Shown: positions 1-10,817, counted from the first letter of the stretch. The stretch: 64,000 nucleotides of DNA from Saccharum officinarum (GCA_020631735.1 CM036158.1:82967914-83031913), one strand, 5' to 3'. Notes: generated from the letters alone by a model not told the origin. Numbers and translations: made by a program.

Positions 1-1432
1 ACATGTGATGAAGGTGTATGTGGCAAGGAGTGATGGCCACAAGATCACAAAGAGATGGTGCATGGACATGAAATGACGATCATGGTGGAGATGCACATGA
101 AATGATGATCATGATGATCAAGCATAAGGAGATGGATGTGGAACAAAGTGATCAAGGCAAAGGTATAATCATAGGGTTTGCTTTTGTTGGTCTAAGATGA
201 GTAGAGAAGTGATTGACCAGATTTATGATTGATAGCCGACTATCAAGAGGGGCAATCACGGTTAGCTCGTGAATCAAGTGCTACTAGGTCATCATCTTGA
301 GCATATGCATTAGGATCTAGTAGAGAGCTAACATAACACCTTAAAAAATATTTGTGAAAATGCTAACACACATGCACATGAAGGTGTATACTTGGTGGTG
401 TTAGCACATTTGCGAAGGCTGTGGATTTTGAGCGGTAGAGAGGGATTTGGGTTTCTCTCTCCCTCTCGCCGAGCTTGCGAGACGGGATTCGGCGCTTTTG
501 TGGAAGTGAAATATTTTTTTCACTACGCCGAAGGCGAAGAAACGGAGGCGTAAGTCCGGTGTGATTTTATCCGAAAAACAGTGACCAGACGCTGTGGTCG
601 AAGTGACCGGACGCGGCAGGTGCATCCGGTCAGTTCAAACCGCAGGCAGACGCGCGCGCGAGAGGGTCGCGGACCGGCGCGTCCGGTCCCTCGCAGAACC
701 GTCGCGTCCGGTCGGACACCCATTGGTGCAGTGCATGACGAAGAGCTGATCGGACGCGCGGCGCGTCCGGTCACATGCGATCGGACGCATCCGGTCGCAA
801 TGGGAGCTCTCTAGACCGTGACCGGACGCTGGCACTGTCGCGTCCGGTCGTTGCATGGAGCGTGTCCGGTTATGTCGTTGCGCGCGCGGGTGGTGTGCGC
901 ACCTGCACGTCCGGTCTGAGAAGCGGTGCGTCTGGTCATCGCGTTTGACCGTTGGCGCATAGTGACCGTTGGAGGATCGAGCGGTCGCGGTTGAATCCGG
1001 GAGGCCACGTGGACGGTGCAGGGCGATCGGACGCGTTGCAGCGCGTCCGGTCAGTTCGACCGGCGCGTCCGGTCGATCCGAAAAATCGCCTAGTGAAGGG
1101 GTAACAGCCATATTCGTTCGTGGTGCTATAAATAGATGGTGGCCGGGTTTGGGGAGTTCGCGCTTGCACTTTTGAGATATTGAGGCACACTTTGAGCTAG
1201 AGAACTTCCCCTCCACTCATCTCCTTGCTTGGTTGCAAACTCTAGAGAGATTGAGTGAGATTCAAGTGTGTTGCATTGAGAGTTGCATCTAGTGGCACTT
1301 GATCTTCGAGTTTGCTGTGGATTGCTTGTTACTCTTGGGTGTTTCCCGACACCCTAGACGGCTTGGAGCAGCGGTGGTAATTGAGCTCACGATTAGAGAC
1401 TTGTTCGAGCCTCACCAAGCGATTGTGAGGGG
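1..1432 (+). repeat. Truncated Sirevirus-type (copia) LTR
   Basis: This stretch resembles the other Sirevirus LTRs in the window (15854-17835, 24427-26410, 28772-30357). It shares the fall of a Cys-free, gene-less region into a CpG-rich array of degenerate GACCGGACGCG / CGCGTCCGGTC motifs (about 590-1080), then a phrase 'cttgttactcttgg...ctagacggcttgg' also found near 29860. It has no LTR start because the window opens inside it. It has no LTR end because the Tekay LTR abuts it at about 1433. None of the small ORFs across it looks real. The remainder of this LTR does not reappear after the Tekay element, so the junction is not a simple insertion. Confidence 0.7.
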
Positions 1433-4400
1433 ATCTCCAGCAAAAGCATCAGACGAGAAGTAACGAATGACCATTGCCCATGGTCCTATGCTTCGCCCAT
1501 TGCAGGATAGAGACAGTTGATACAATAGCCATAGTACATCTGTCCATCTGCAACAAGTGGGAACAAAGCCCTGAGTACGAGAAGGTACTCAGCTAGACTT
1601 ACCCGTCATAAACCAGAAATAAGAGACACCAAGGAATCATGATAGGCTTTCTGGTGGGATAGCTGACTCATTTGCAAGAAAAGCATTTTTAACTTAACAA
1701 TTCCTTTCCAAAAGCATGAAGTAATTAATTCTTTATTACCCTGCCAACTATGTTTGTAATGGTGCTAGAGTAACATGTAATTAAGCAAGTAAGGATTACC
1801 ATTGATCATTAACAGTAGTTATCATGTCATCTTTCACATAACTATCCAAGTGATTCATCAATATTACTACGATGAAGTAGCTCAAGTCAAGTGTTCACTA
1901 TCCAGTGAACGATGGCGATTCGAATCGATTATTAACCAGCTGGTAAGTTATTTCTCACACAAACCTCACTCACCCGCTAAAGTGAGGTGTTGGTCACCGA
2001 GTCAACCATTCAGGTAAAGTCGCGAGCTTGCCAGGAACCACTTGTACCCGGGGGCCGCCTGACTGCTCTTTGTCCTTATCATCGCGCCCCCGTATCCTGC
2101 CACTACTGCTCCGGTACAGTGCGTTGCGGGCAATTCACTCGGCCCGAATAATCTCCCAGTTTCGCGGTCGGAAGGTACTTTATCCGGCCAGCTAAATGTG
2201 AGGCATGCGTTCAACATGACCCGAGGGACAACAACGGACGGTCCTTAACCGACACAGACGGAAAACACTACAGTCCAAAACCCTGCAAGTTTCCGCCCGG
2301 TCTCAAATTCATTTCACACTTAGTTATACCATGACCTCATAGTCATCCAAACAGATCTAGGTAACCACCTATAGCTCGTAGGTGACAGGAAATCACCCGA
2401 CTTCTACCGGTCTAAGCCAGCTAAGCATTGACTCGACTGCGGATACCAGGGTAACAAGGATATGGTATAACAAAGGTAAGCAAGGTATAATGCAGCAACG
2501 TTTGCAAACAACTCCTAAACGTAATGCATCAAATTAAGTAAAGTTAATAATAAATTATTTGCAAACCGGGAGAGAAATGCTCTGGGGCTTGCCTCTCTCG
2601 AAGGAGCTCGGACGGTGATCGGGGCACTCCGGGAGATCTTCACCGACCTCTTCTTCGGCTTCTGCCACCTCCTGCTGCTGCACCTCGATCTGCTCCGCTG
2701 GCTCCTCGGGTAAGACGACTGGGTTCTCGGTTTGCGATCCTGTATGATGCAATGCGCGTAAGTGATTATGCAAGTGTGCATCGAAGGAGATGAATGCAAT
2801 GAATATGTTGAAATGCAAGGTAGTCAACATCATCCAAGAAACTATACACTACAAGCACATGTCATCTACTGCATTCTCTTCTACTACTATTATGTTAAGT
2901 TAACCTGTCTTATGAAATGCTTCAAAGATACACCAAAGCTTTACTAATTTCTTAATCACACTTAAAGCAACACTTGCTTAAACCCTAAGTAATAATAGGT
3001 TTGAATAGCAACATATATTTCTGATGCTCCTAAAAATCTAAGAAAATTACAGTAGCATAATACTACTCTAAACAGACTACCATAAAAATTTCATGGCATT
3101 TGGATAAGTAAACTATCCTATACAAAAATGACAAGCTATAGCATAAAAATGAGCATGAAATTACTTTGTACTATGAAAAGTGTCAAACAACAGAATTAAT
3201 ATTTTTCTTAGGTTCTTCATAGCATACTATGACTGTACAAAAATTATCACATGCATGTTTTATACAAAGTTTGCTCTCTAGCAAAAATAACAAAAATCAG
3301 CCATTAAAGGTACTTGAACTACTTCTCCAAAGTTTTCCATAGCACATGCATGAAACATATTTTTCCTAGTAAGTACATGATATATGAAGATTAACAAACT
3401 TAAAATCATATTTTTCTGATACATATAGGATTTACTAGCTATTTTACAAGATATCAGCAATATTAAGAATTAATTAAAGCTCTACAGAAAAGTATTCCAA
3501 AAATGACATGCAATATTTTTAGATTGTAGATATAGTTCCAATGAATCTAGATAAATTTATTTCACAATTTTTGGAGCTGAAATGACTGCTAAGATATTTT
3601 CCAAAGCATTTTCATCAAGAATAATAAAAGAAAACAGAAAACGGTTTTTATTATTGAAACTGGGCCGGCCCGTGGAATCAAACCGGCCCATGGCCGTTCT
3701 TGGCCCGGCTTTGCGTGCACGGGGAAACGGCCGAGCCGGCCTGCTCGGGGCGCGGCCCACAGGCGTAGCCCAGTCCACCGAAAAGGGAGAACGGAGGGCA
3801 GAACGAGGTCGCCGACTTCCGTGGCCTCGACATCGCGGCGGTGTCCGAGGGCCAATGGCCAGCTCCGGCCAAACCGCGACCAGCTAAGGTGCGCAAAACG
3901 CTCGCAAGAGAGTGGCGAATGCGTGAAGGAGACGCGGGAGGGCAGAGATAGGGCGAGCGAGGCGGTGGCGGAGCACGGGGTCGACGGCACCGTCGCGGTG
4001 GCGCGGCGAGGCGAGGGAAAAATTGAGCCCTACCGGGGCAAACGAGGAGAAGGCGACACTCGTTCGGAGGAGGGAAGGATGGGGCGGAGCCTCGTGCACG
4101 GGCAATTGGACGGAGGTGGTCCACCGGTGCCGGAACAGGGCGGTGACGGTGGCGGAGCTCGGTGGCGAGCGGTGTTCCGCTGCGGTTTTCACCGGAGGGA
4201 GGAAGAAAAGGAGCAGGCGAGGCGGAAATGGAAGGGAGACTAGGTGCCCGGTCGTTTTTGAAGTGGAGCGCGGGCGCGGGGTCCACAGCGGCCATGCGGT
4301 GGCGTCGCCGGCATGCGGCCGCCACGCGGCGGGCGTTTGCTGCCGGGGCGCCAGCGTGCGCGCGCGCGGGCGGGAAGAAGGGAGAGGGGGCTGGCTGGGC

Positions 4401-4967
4401 CGGGCCGCGGTGGAGGCGGACGCGGGCGCGCGCGCGGGAGTGGCGCGGGCCGAATCCGAGGCGGCGGCCTGCTAAGCTGGTTTTGATCTTTTTCAAATTT
4501 TTCATTTCAAATCAAATTCAAACACAGATTTCAAACCCCATTTTGAACAAGAAGAAGACATTTTCTGGAATTGACCCAAAAATAAAAGTTGCTTAGAATT
4601 TAATTCTCTACAACTTTGATTAAGGGGCCAACTAAAAATTCCCAATAGATTTTGAATTGAAGAATAAAAGCTAAAATAGGGAGTATTTTTGAATATTTTA
4701 ATTAATATTTTTGAACAAGTTTTTTGACAAAACTTTGAGTCATCTAGTTGCTTCCAAAAATTGAACTATAGTTCTAAGTGATATAAGATTTGTAGTTGCA
4801 AAATTTTGATGGAATGTGATTAGCACATTAATATATTACATCTCAAATATCACTTTCTAAGCTTTTATTTCACTCAAATTATAATATTAACATGTATGAT
4901 TATGATGATATGAAATGCCATGCATATGATTGCCATGCAAATGCTTGCGTAACACCGGAGTGTTACA
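1433..4967 (-). repeat. 3' LTR of the Tekay element
   Basis: It matches 11918-15469 almost base for base over about 3535 bp. On the minus strand it opens TGTAACACTCCGGTGTTAC, itself a short palindrome. The left boundary (atctccag) is placed where the two copies stop matching and could be off by several bases, because neither copy ends in a clear CA. A GC-rich block at about 3660-4480 lies between AT-rich flanks and probably holds the promoter. The LTR lacks a 17-bp duplication that the other copy has near 14940. The many overlapping ORFs in the GC-rich block look like composition artefacts. Confidence 0.9.
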
Positions 4968-5220
4968 GCCCTCCCCCCTTATAAAAATCTCGTCCCCAGA
5001 TTTGGGTTACGAACCATTTATTATAAAAATCTTCGTATGCTTTTTGTAAGTATTCACCCGTTTCCCACGATGCATCTCCCTCATCATGATGACTCCATTG
5101 TATCTTATATGTTTTCACCACACTGTTCCGAGTAGCCCTTTCTTTGGAATCCAAAACTCGAATTGGCTGCTCACGATACACCAGATCTGACTTAAGTTTT
5201 ATGCTTCGGGGTTCAATTAT
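4963..5220 (-). pseudogene. Integrase C-terminal chromodomain (separated from pol by a stop)
   Basis: The frame is the same as the rest of pol but lies behind the stop at 5221. The peptide contains RVLDSKERATRN, then a VVKTYKIQWSHHDEGDASWE core typical of the chromodomains at the end of Tekay-type integrases, followed by an acidic/aromatic helix. Chromodomains of this group are known or proposed to direct integration towards heterochromatin through contacts with histone H3 lysine-9 methylation. The ORF ends in the polypurine tract and takes its stop codon from the LTR. As written it could be made only by readthrough. Confidence 0.85.
4968..4981 (-). promoter_or_regulatory. Polypurine tract of the Tekay element
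   Basis: On the minus strand a run AAGGGGGGAGGGC sits directly against the 3' LTR start TGTAACA, the position expected for the primer of plus-strand DNA synthesis. The tract is also coding: it encodes Lys-Gly-Gly-Gly at the C terminus of pol, and the stop codon TAA (4963-4965) lies inside the LTR. Confidence 0.85.
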
Positions 5221-6132
5221 TTACTCTGGAACGCGCAAACATTTCTTGAGATGTGATATGTGAAAAACTGGGAATATAGCACCCATTGATTCTGGTAATT
5301 CCAATTTGTAAGCCACTGGACCCTTTCTTTCTAAGATTTTGTAGGGTCCTACAAATCTGGCGGCAAGCTTTCTGCGTAATCCAAACCGCTTCTTCTTCAT
5401 TGGCGTGACTTTCAGATAAACATAGTCTCCAACTTCAAACACAAGTGATCTCCTTCTTTTATTCGCATAACTTTTCTGACGTGACTGAGCTGCTCTCATA
5501 TTTTGCTGAATGATATGAACTTTCTTTTCGGCTTCTTCCACGAAGTCAATACCATAATACCTTCTTTCCCCTGGCTCAATCCAGTTTAAAGGTGTTCTAC
5601 ACTTTCGTCCATACAAAGCCTCAAAAGGTGCCATTTTGATACTTTCTTGATAGCTATTATTATATGCGAATTCTGCTAGAGGTAACCACGACTCCCATGA
5701 ACCTCTGGAAGACAACACACAAGCTCTCAACATATCTTCTAAAACAGCATTAACTCTTTCAGTCTGACCATCTGTTTGAGGATGATAGGCAGTGCTACGA
5801 ATCAGACTAGTCCCCAAACCTTTGTGCAAATGCTCCCAAAAGTGAGCAGTGAACTGGGACCCTCTGTGAGACACTATAGTCTTCGGTATGCCATGCAATC
5901 TCACAATCTCCGCAATATACTTCTCAGCATATTGAGGTGGTCTATAAACTGTCTTGACAGGCAAAAAGTGAGCGGTCTTGGTAAGACGATCCACGATTAC
6001 CCAAATCGAATCATGGCCTTTCTGAGTAGTGGGCAAACCTATGATGAAATCCATACTTATATCATCCCACTTCCAACTAGGTACTGACAAAGGTTGCAAC
6101 AATCCGGCAGGTTTCATGTGAATAGCTTTCAC
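5221..6132 (-). pseudogene. Integrase catalytic core, gypsy type
   Basis: About 303 codons cover the rve integrase core (SMDFIIGLPTT with the first catalytic Asp, then HPQTDGQTERVN with the Glu) and the GPY/F-type region (FVGPYKILERKGPVAYKLELP). The second catalytic Asp, expected in the motif before RGSQFT, is a His here (VSHRGSQFT, codon CAC). The enzyme would therefore be dead even without the stops. It continues the frame of the upstream RT-RNase H ORF across a stop at 6151 and ends at a stop at 5221 just before the chromodomain. In an intact element it would insert the cDNA into the host chromosome. Confidence 0.92.
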
Positions 6133-6150
6133 TCGACAACATGTGTCACA

Positions 6151-7419
6151 TCAGGCCACATAGGCTGTAATTTCCTTCTTCATCTTTGTCCACCAAAAAC
6201 GAGGTCTTAGTTCTTGATACATTTTACTACTGCCAGGATGAATGGATAACTTAGAGTGATGAGCTTCATCCATAATTTTATTCTTAAGCTCTCTATCCTT
6301 TGGAACAACAAGACGGTTGTCGAACCACAACACGTCCTGCTCGTCCACTCTGAAGTGTTTTGAAGGTTCTTCTTTAATTTTCCTTTTGATGTGGAATATC
6401 CCTTTGTCTGCTTTCTGACCTTCTATTATCTTACTCTCCAAGGTGCAACTGATCTGAATACTATGTAACACGACAGGGTGCATTAGATTAAAACCATCTT
6501 CGAGTAAGGGTTGCATATTCAGACAATGCGACTTTCTACTCAAAGCATCGGCTACCACATTGGCTTTCCCAGGGTGATACTGTACATTCAAGTTGTAATC
6601 TTTAATTAGTTCTAACCATCTTCGCTGTCTCATGTTCAATTCTGGTTGGGTGAAAATGTACTTGAGACTCTTGTGATCGGTGAAAACATTACACACATTA
6701 CCAAGTAAATAGTGTCTCCAAATCTTTAAGGCATGCACCACGGCGGCAAGCTCAAGATCATGTGTCGGATAATTGATTTTATGTTTTCTCAACTGACGGG
6801 AGGCATAAGCAATGACTCTTCCTTCTTGCATTAGAACACAACCTAATCCTGTTTTTGAGGCGTCACAGAACACATCAAAAGGTTTCTCGATGTCTGGCTG
6901 TGCAAGAACTGGAGTAGTGGCCAACAGTTTCCGCAAGGTGTGGAAAGCTATCTCACACTCCTCTGTCCACACGAACTTATGATCTTTCTGTAACAGACTT
7001 GTCATTGGCTTAGCAATCTTCAAGAAGTCTGGGATAAAGCGGCGATAGTAACCAGCTAACCCTAGGAAACTCCTGACTTCTGGCACTGTAGTTGGAGTTT
7101 TCCAATCCATAACCTCTTGCACTTTGCTCGGATCTACCAAAACTCCATTCTCCGATAGAATATGACCAAGGAAAGGAACTTTCTTCAACCAAAATTCATA
7201 TTTGCTGAACTTAGCATACAACTTATGATCTCTTAATCTGGTCAAGACAATTCTCAGATGTTCTTCATGATCTTTCTCATTCTCAGAGTATACTAGAATG
7301 TCATCAATGAAGACAACTACAAACTTATCCAACTCTGGCATGAAAACCGTATTCATCAGATACATAAAGTATGCAGGAGCATTTGTTAAGCCAAAGGACA
7401 TAACAAGATACTCGTACAA
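6151..7419 (-). pseudogene. Reverse transcriptase (C-terminal part), RNase H and integrase zinc-binding region
   Basis: This 422-codon ORF begins within the RT palm. The catalytic motif reads FIDDILVYS (FIDD, as in gypsy-type RTs). The RNase H-like domain follows, with [13 protein letters not shown] carrying its first acidic residue and [20 protein letters not shown] carrying later ones. The HHCC zinc-binding region of integrase begins near its end (HPGSSKMYQ) and runs across the stop at 6151 into CDTC. The N-terminal Met is internal to the real polyprotein and not a true start. Upstream, the frame continues through the stop at 7456. Confidence 0.93.
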
Positions 7420-7455
7420 CCCGTATCTGGTAGAAAAGGCGGTTTTCGGGACATC

Positions 7456-7866
7456 TTATGGCCTGATCTTTATCTGATGATACCCTGATCTTAGGTCTAT
7501 CTTGGAGAACACTCTAGCTTTAGCCAACTGATCAAACAAAATATCGATATGAGGCAAAGGATATTTATTCTTGATAGTTATAGCATTAAGAGGTCGATAA
7601 TCCACACACATTCTTAGAGTACCCTCTTTCTTTTTCTTCACGAACAAGGCAGGACATCCCCATTCAGACTTACTTGGTCGGATAAACCCCTTCTTTAGCA
7701 ATTCTTCCAGTTGCTTTTTCAACTCAGCTAACTCATCCGGAGGCATCCGATAGGGTCTCCTCGAAATAGGAGCTGTTCCGGGGATCAACTCGATTCCAAA
7801 CTCAACATCTCTATCTGGAGGAAGGCCAGGTAACTCTTCTGGAAACACATCCGGGAACTCACACAC
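7456..7866 (-). pseudogene. Reverse transcriptase, N-terminal part
   Basis: The peptide carries the usual opening of chromovirus RTs: [20 protein letters not shown], the P-I-S-RR-PYRM stretch, then [25 protein letters not shown] and [12 protein letters not shown], which holds the first catalytic Asp. It ends at a stop (7456) between HQIKIRP and the following [12 protein letters not shown], where related elements read through. It is in the same frame as the downstream pieces, so the break is a nonsense change and not a frameshift. Confidence 0.92.
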
Positions 7867-7875
7867 TACCGGGAT

Positions 7876-8455
7876 CTAGTGGATAGGAATAACTTCCATG
7901 GCACAGGTCACACTCACAAGGTCTGTTCTTTTGGGCAATGGTACCTGAAAAGTACCATCTGCCTGCGGATCCTTAAGGGTAAGCAATCGACTGCTTGTAT
8001 CTATGACTGCCCCCCAGTTCTTCATCCAGTTCATTCCTATTATTACATCCAAAACTAGTCCCGGCATAACTATCAGGTTCACTCGAAACTTCCGACTATC
8101 TAACTTAAGGGTTGCCCCTCTAACCATCTTATTGGTTAGCACATCAACCCCTGCTGAACTTATGCGATAACCATAATTCAATTCTGTGCATAGTTGTTCA
8201 TGCTTCCGTGCAAATGCTTGACTCATAAAAGAATGCGAGGATCCAGAATCAAATAGAACAACTGCAGGATGATGGTTAACAAGAAACTTACCGGCAGTTA
8301 CAGGTTCTCCTTCAGGAATCTCATCAACGGTGGTATGGTGTACACGGGCAGTGTAAGTCTGTTGCTTCTTTCTAGGCGGATAAGGGCAGAACTTTGAAAA
8401 GTGGCCTGGCTGACCACAATTGTAGCAGGGCCCTTCACTGTACCAGCAGATCCTA
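7876..8455 (-). pseudogene. Gag zinc knuckle and aspartic protease
   Basis: Reading in the pol frame, a CCHC zinc knuckle (CYNCGQPGHFSKFC) lies at about 8385-8430. It is followed by the protease with its active-site motif LFDSGSSHSF at about 8230-8265 and a retropepsin-like body to the stop at 7876. The knuckle is out of frame with the N-terminal gag ORF, which shows that a frameshift separates the two near 8450. The retropepsin would mature the polyprotein. The stop at 7876 then separates it from RT. Confidence 0.85.
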
Positions 8456-9491
8456 TTGCTCCCTTGGAGTTGCTTTGTTCTACAGCTGCGGTGATCTTTG
8501 CTGGCGGCACGGCCATCTTGTACGGCTTCTGTGGTCCCTTGTAGTTCTGAGTTTTATGCTGTGGAGGCCTGAACCTTGCACCAGGTGCGGACGGACGATA
8601 AGAAAGATGATTTGCAGTGACAACTCTGGACTGTGATGGTCCTGACTCAAACACCCTCTTGCGATTCTTGGATGCAGTGTAGGCGTTGTTGTTCTTTTCT
8701 TGTTTCAAACAATCACTGACAAAGTCATTGAACCTGGCGTGGGTATTGGTACCCACATGTTTCATCATCTTCGGACTTAACCCTCTCTTGAAACTAGCAA
8801 TTCTCTTTGCATCTGTGTCGACCATGTCTGGAGCATAGCGGCACAAGTTGTTAAATGCATGCAAATACTGTGTTACAGTCTTGGTACCCTGATTTAAGGC
8901 CAAGAACTCTCCGAGTTTCATCTCAACCAACCCTGGGGGAATATAAGCTCCCTTAAACGCTTCAGTGAATTCTCTCCAAGTAATCTGGGCATTGGGAGGA
9001 AAGGTGGTGCGGTGATGCTTCCACCACATTCCTGCCGGTCCCTGTAACTGATGTGCAGCATATTCTGTTTTCAGGACTTCTGTCAGTCTCAACACACGAA
9101 ACTTATCTTCCATAGTGTTGATCCATTCTTCAGCGTCGAGTGGCTCGGCTGCTTCCTTAAAAATAGGTGGCCTAGTATCCATGAAATCCTTGAAATTGTT
9201 GTACTGGTTCACTCCATGGCCACCACCTTGATTATTTCCTCTCTGAACATTTCCAGCAATGGTACGCAGAAAATCTTCTATATTCTTTTGTGACTGCTCG
9301 GCGTTGCGCTGGCTTCCAAGGAACTGTGCGAAGAACACTTCTGCAGTGAGCGGTGGAGGAGGGGGCAATTGTGGCTCTGGCTGTGGCTCCTGGTGGTTGA
9401 CGTTGTTTGCACCACCCCCACCAGCCCCTGCACCGTTGCCACCAGTTTCAGCGGCCTCATACGTGGCACGGCGAGTGTTTGCCATCTGCAT
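8298..9491 (-). pseudogene. Gag (capsid) of the Tekay element, frameshifted before the zinc knuckle
   Basis: The ORF opens MQMANTRRATYEAAE, followed by a Gly-Ala-rich linker, a Pro-rich patch and the retrotransposon gag domain (FKEAAEPLDAEEWINTMEDKFRVLRLTE ... AAHQLQGPAGMWWKHH ... REFTEAFKGAYIPPG). This is the capsid region that would build the virus-like particle. The basic linker (ASKNRKRVFESGPSQSRVV) leads to the nucleocapsid, but the ORF leaves the knuckle frame near 8450 and ends with unrelated residues at 8298. No stop interrupts the capsid portion itself, so a knuckle-less Gag could still be made. Confidence 0.9.
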
Positions 9492-9842
9492 ATTTTAGCA
9501 ACAAGTAATAATTGAGCGAAGTGGTAGTAATTGTATCCGAATGAACAATCATGCCATACTGAATTTATTGGAGAGAACAAGTCATGCAATAAGACAGAGG
9601 CACAATAATCACATTCCAATTAAAACAACATCACTAATCAAATTACTTCGAATGCAACATCGCGTTCCATACAACCACGTTGCCAGCATACATACACTGG
9701 ACTTTCATGCATTCAAGCATCACATACACAACCAAGATCTAAAAGATCGCCAGTCTCAAGATCGAACAGGATACAACACGATACATGGGAACCAAAAGAA
9801 GGCCATCGCGATAAAGCCTATCACTAACGCAAGGCAACTAGC
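9492..9842 (-). other. Spacer between the H3-like ORF and gag
   Basis: These 351 bp contain no convincing coding sequence on either strand. The 140-codon plus-strand ORF across it (9541-9963) overlaps the H3-like ORF antisense and has no recognisable domain. The spacer presumably carries whatever signal lets gag be translated separately from the upstream ORF. Confidence 0.5.
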
Positions 9843-10817
9843 CTACTCCTTGGGGCCGTCGTCGAGGTCGGAGGCGTCACCATCGCTACCATCAGTAGCG
9901 GCGTCGTCGTCGTCGTCCACCTGGGCGGCGTCCGGAGGAGCATACGGGCCTATCCCGTTGTAGAGGGCATGGAACTCTTCATGCAAGTTGGCGTTATACC
10001 CTTCTAGCTCCTCGACCCTTTGCCTGAGAAGGTCCCTCTCGTTCCAGGCTTCATTCCTTTCCTGCACTAGCTGTCCCATCATGCGGTCTGCATTTCTGTT
10101 GGCCTGAGTCAACGTCTGCACCCGCTGCATAGCACTCTCACTTCTCTCGAGAGCCCGATCTCGCTGCAAGCTCATGTCGGCCAACTGCTCCTGCAAGCTA
10201 GCTATAGCACGTGCTTGCTTCTTCTTCTGCTTCCTTGCTTCAAGCCGATCATCACCTCTTAGACCAGTCAAGGTCCAATAGGTATTCTCAAGACCCTGGT
10301 ATGCTCTGATGGTTGCATACATGGCACTCATCGTGTGGTTGTCGCTAGCCCGTCCTTCACTTGGGCCTCTAACCAAGGCACTTCCTTGCGGTTGCACCCA
10401 AATGGCATCACGAGGATCATCTCTCGGGAAAGTACCTGCCAAAGCTGCTGTCAACTCATTAGGAAACCTACTCATTATGTCTCGGATGACGTGAAAGGCT
10501 GCACCCTCTGCACCCTCAACTGGAGTGCGTCCTTCAAACTCCAAATGCCAACCATCCCATTCTAGCACATCACCAAGGGCAGGGACGGTGATCTCCACTA
10601 TTGCAAGTCCATCCTCAGCTAGCTGGCTCTCATTCCAAGAGTACACCGGCTCTTGACCCTCTAGGTACCCCACATCATGGAGCACTCTCCAAAGCAAGGT
10701 GGGCATGCCAAACTTACTTAGAAAAGTGTTCGTGCTGCGGCGTTCCCGCGGGGCCATCTGGTGACGGGGTGCTCTTCCACCAGTGGACTTACGGGCAGTC
10801 TTCTTCGTGCGGGCCAT
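9843..10817 (-). CDS. Extra ORF of the Tekay element with a histone-H3-tail-like N terminus
   Basis: This intact 324-aa ORF lies between the 5' LTR and gag in the element's own orientation. The chosen ATG (10815-10817) is the only one giving Met followed by ARTKKTARKSTGGRAPR. That matches 15 of 17 residues of the conserved histone H3 tail and keeps R2, T3, K4, R8, K9, S10, T11 and R17, with Q5 to K and K14 to R changes. The Ala after Met would normally expose the tail after Met removal. No histone fold follows. Residues 30-185 form an unrecognised domain rich in Trp and Gly, about 190-285 are a predicted coiled coil after a Lys-rich stretch, and 301-324 are strongly acidic. It has no stop or frameshift, although all of pol is broken. 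I infer a chromatin-mimicry role. Chance resemblance is very unlikely given the start position, but capture from a host H3 gene versus convergence is open. Confidence 0.85.
   Translation of the reverse strand: MARTKKTARKSTGGRAPRHQMAPRERRSTNTFLSKFGMPTLLWRVLHDVGYLEGQEPVYSWNESQLAEDGLAIVEITVPALGDVLEWDGWHLEFEGRTPVEGAEGAAFHVIRDIMSRFPNELTAALAGTFPRDDPRDAIWVQPQGSALVRGPSEGRASDNHTMSAMYATIRAYQGLENTYWTLTGLRGDDRLEARKQKKKQARAIASLQEQLADMSLQRDRALERSESAMQRVQTLTQANRNADRMMGQLVQERNEAWNERDLLRQRVEELEGYNANLHEEFHALYNGIGPYAPPDAAQVDDDDDAATDGSDGDASDLDDGPKE

Noticed and set aside
635..1216. 193-codon minus-strand ORF in the first LTR
   Set aside because: It is built from repeated GACCGGACGCG-type DNA (DRTRR/RPVTxx peptides), not a protein family.
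1801..2017. 71-codon ORF repeated at 1802 and 12287
   Set aside because: It is noncoding LTR sequence present twice because both LTRs contain it.
3678..4505. Long ORFs (up to 275 codons) in several frames of the Tekay LTR
   Set aside because: They lie in a GC-rich block of a repeated LTR, occur on both strands and recur in the second LTR with changed length. They are composition artefacts.
9541..9963. 140-codon plus-strand ORF overlapping the H3-like gene
   Set aside because: It is antisense to a supported ORF and has no recognisable domain.
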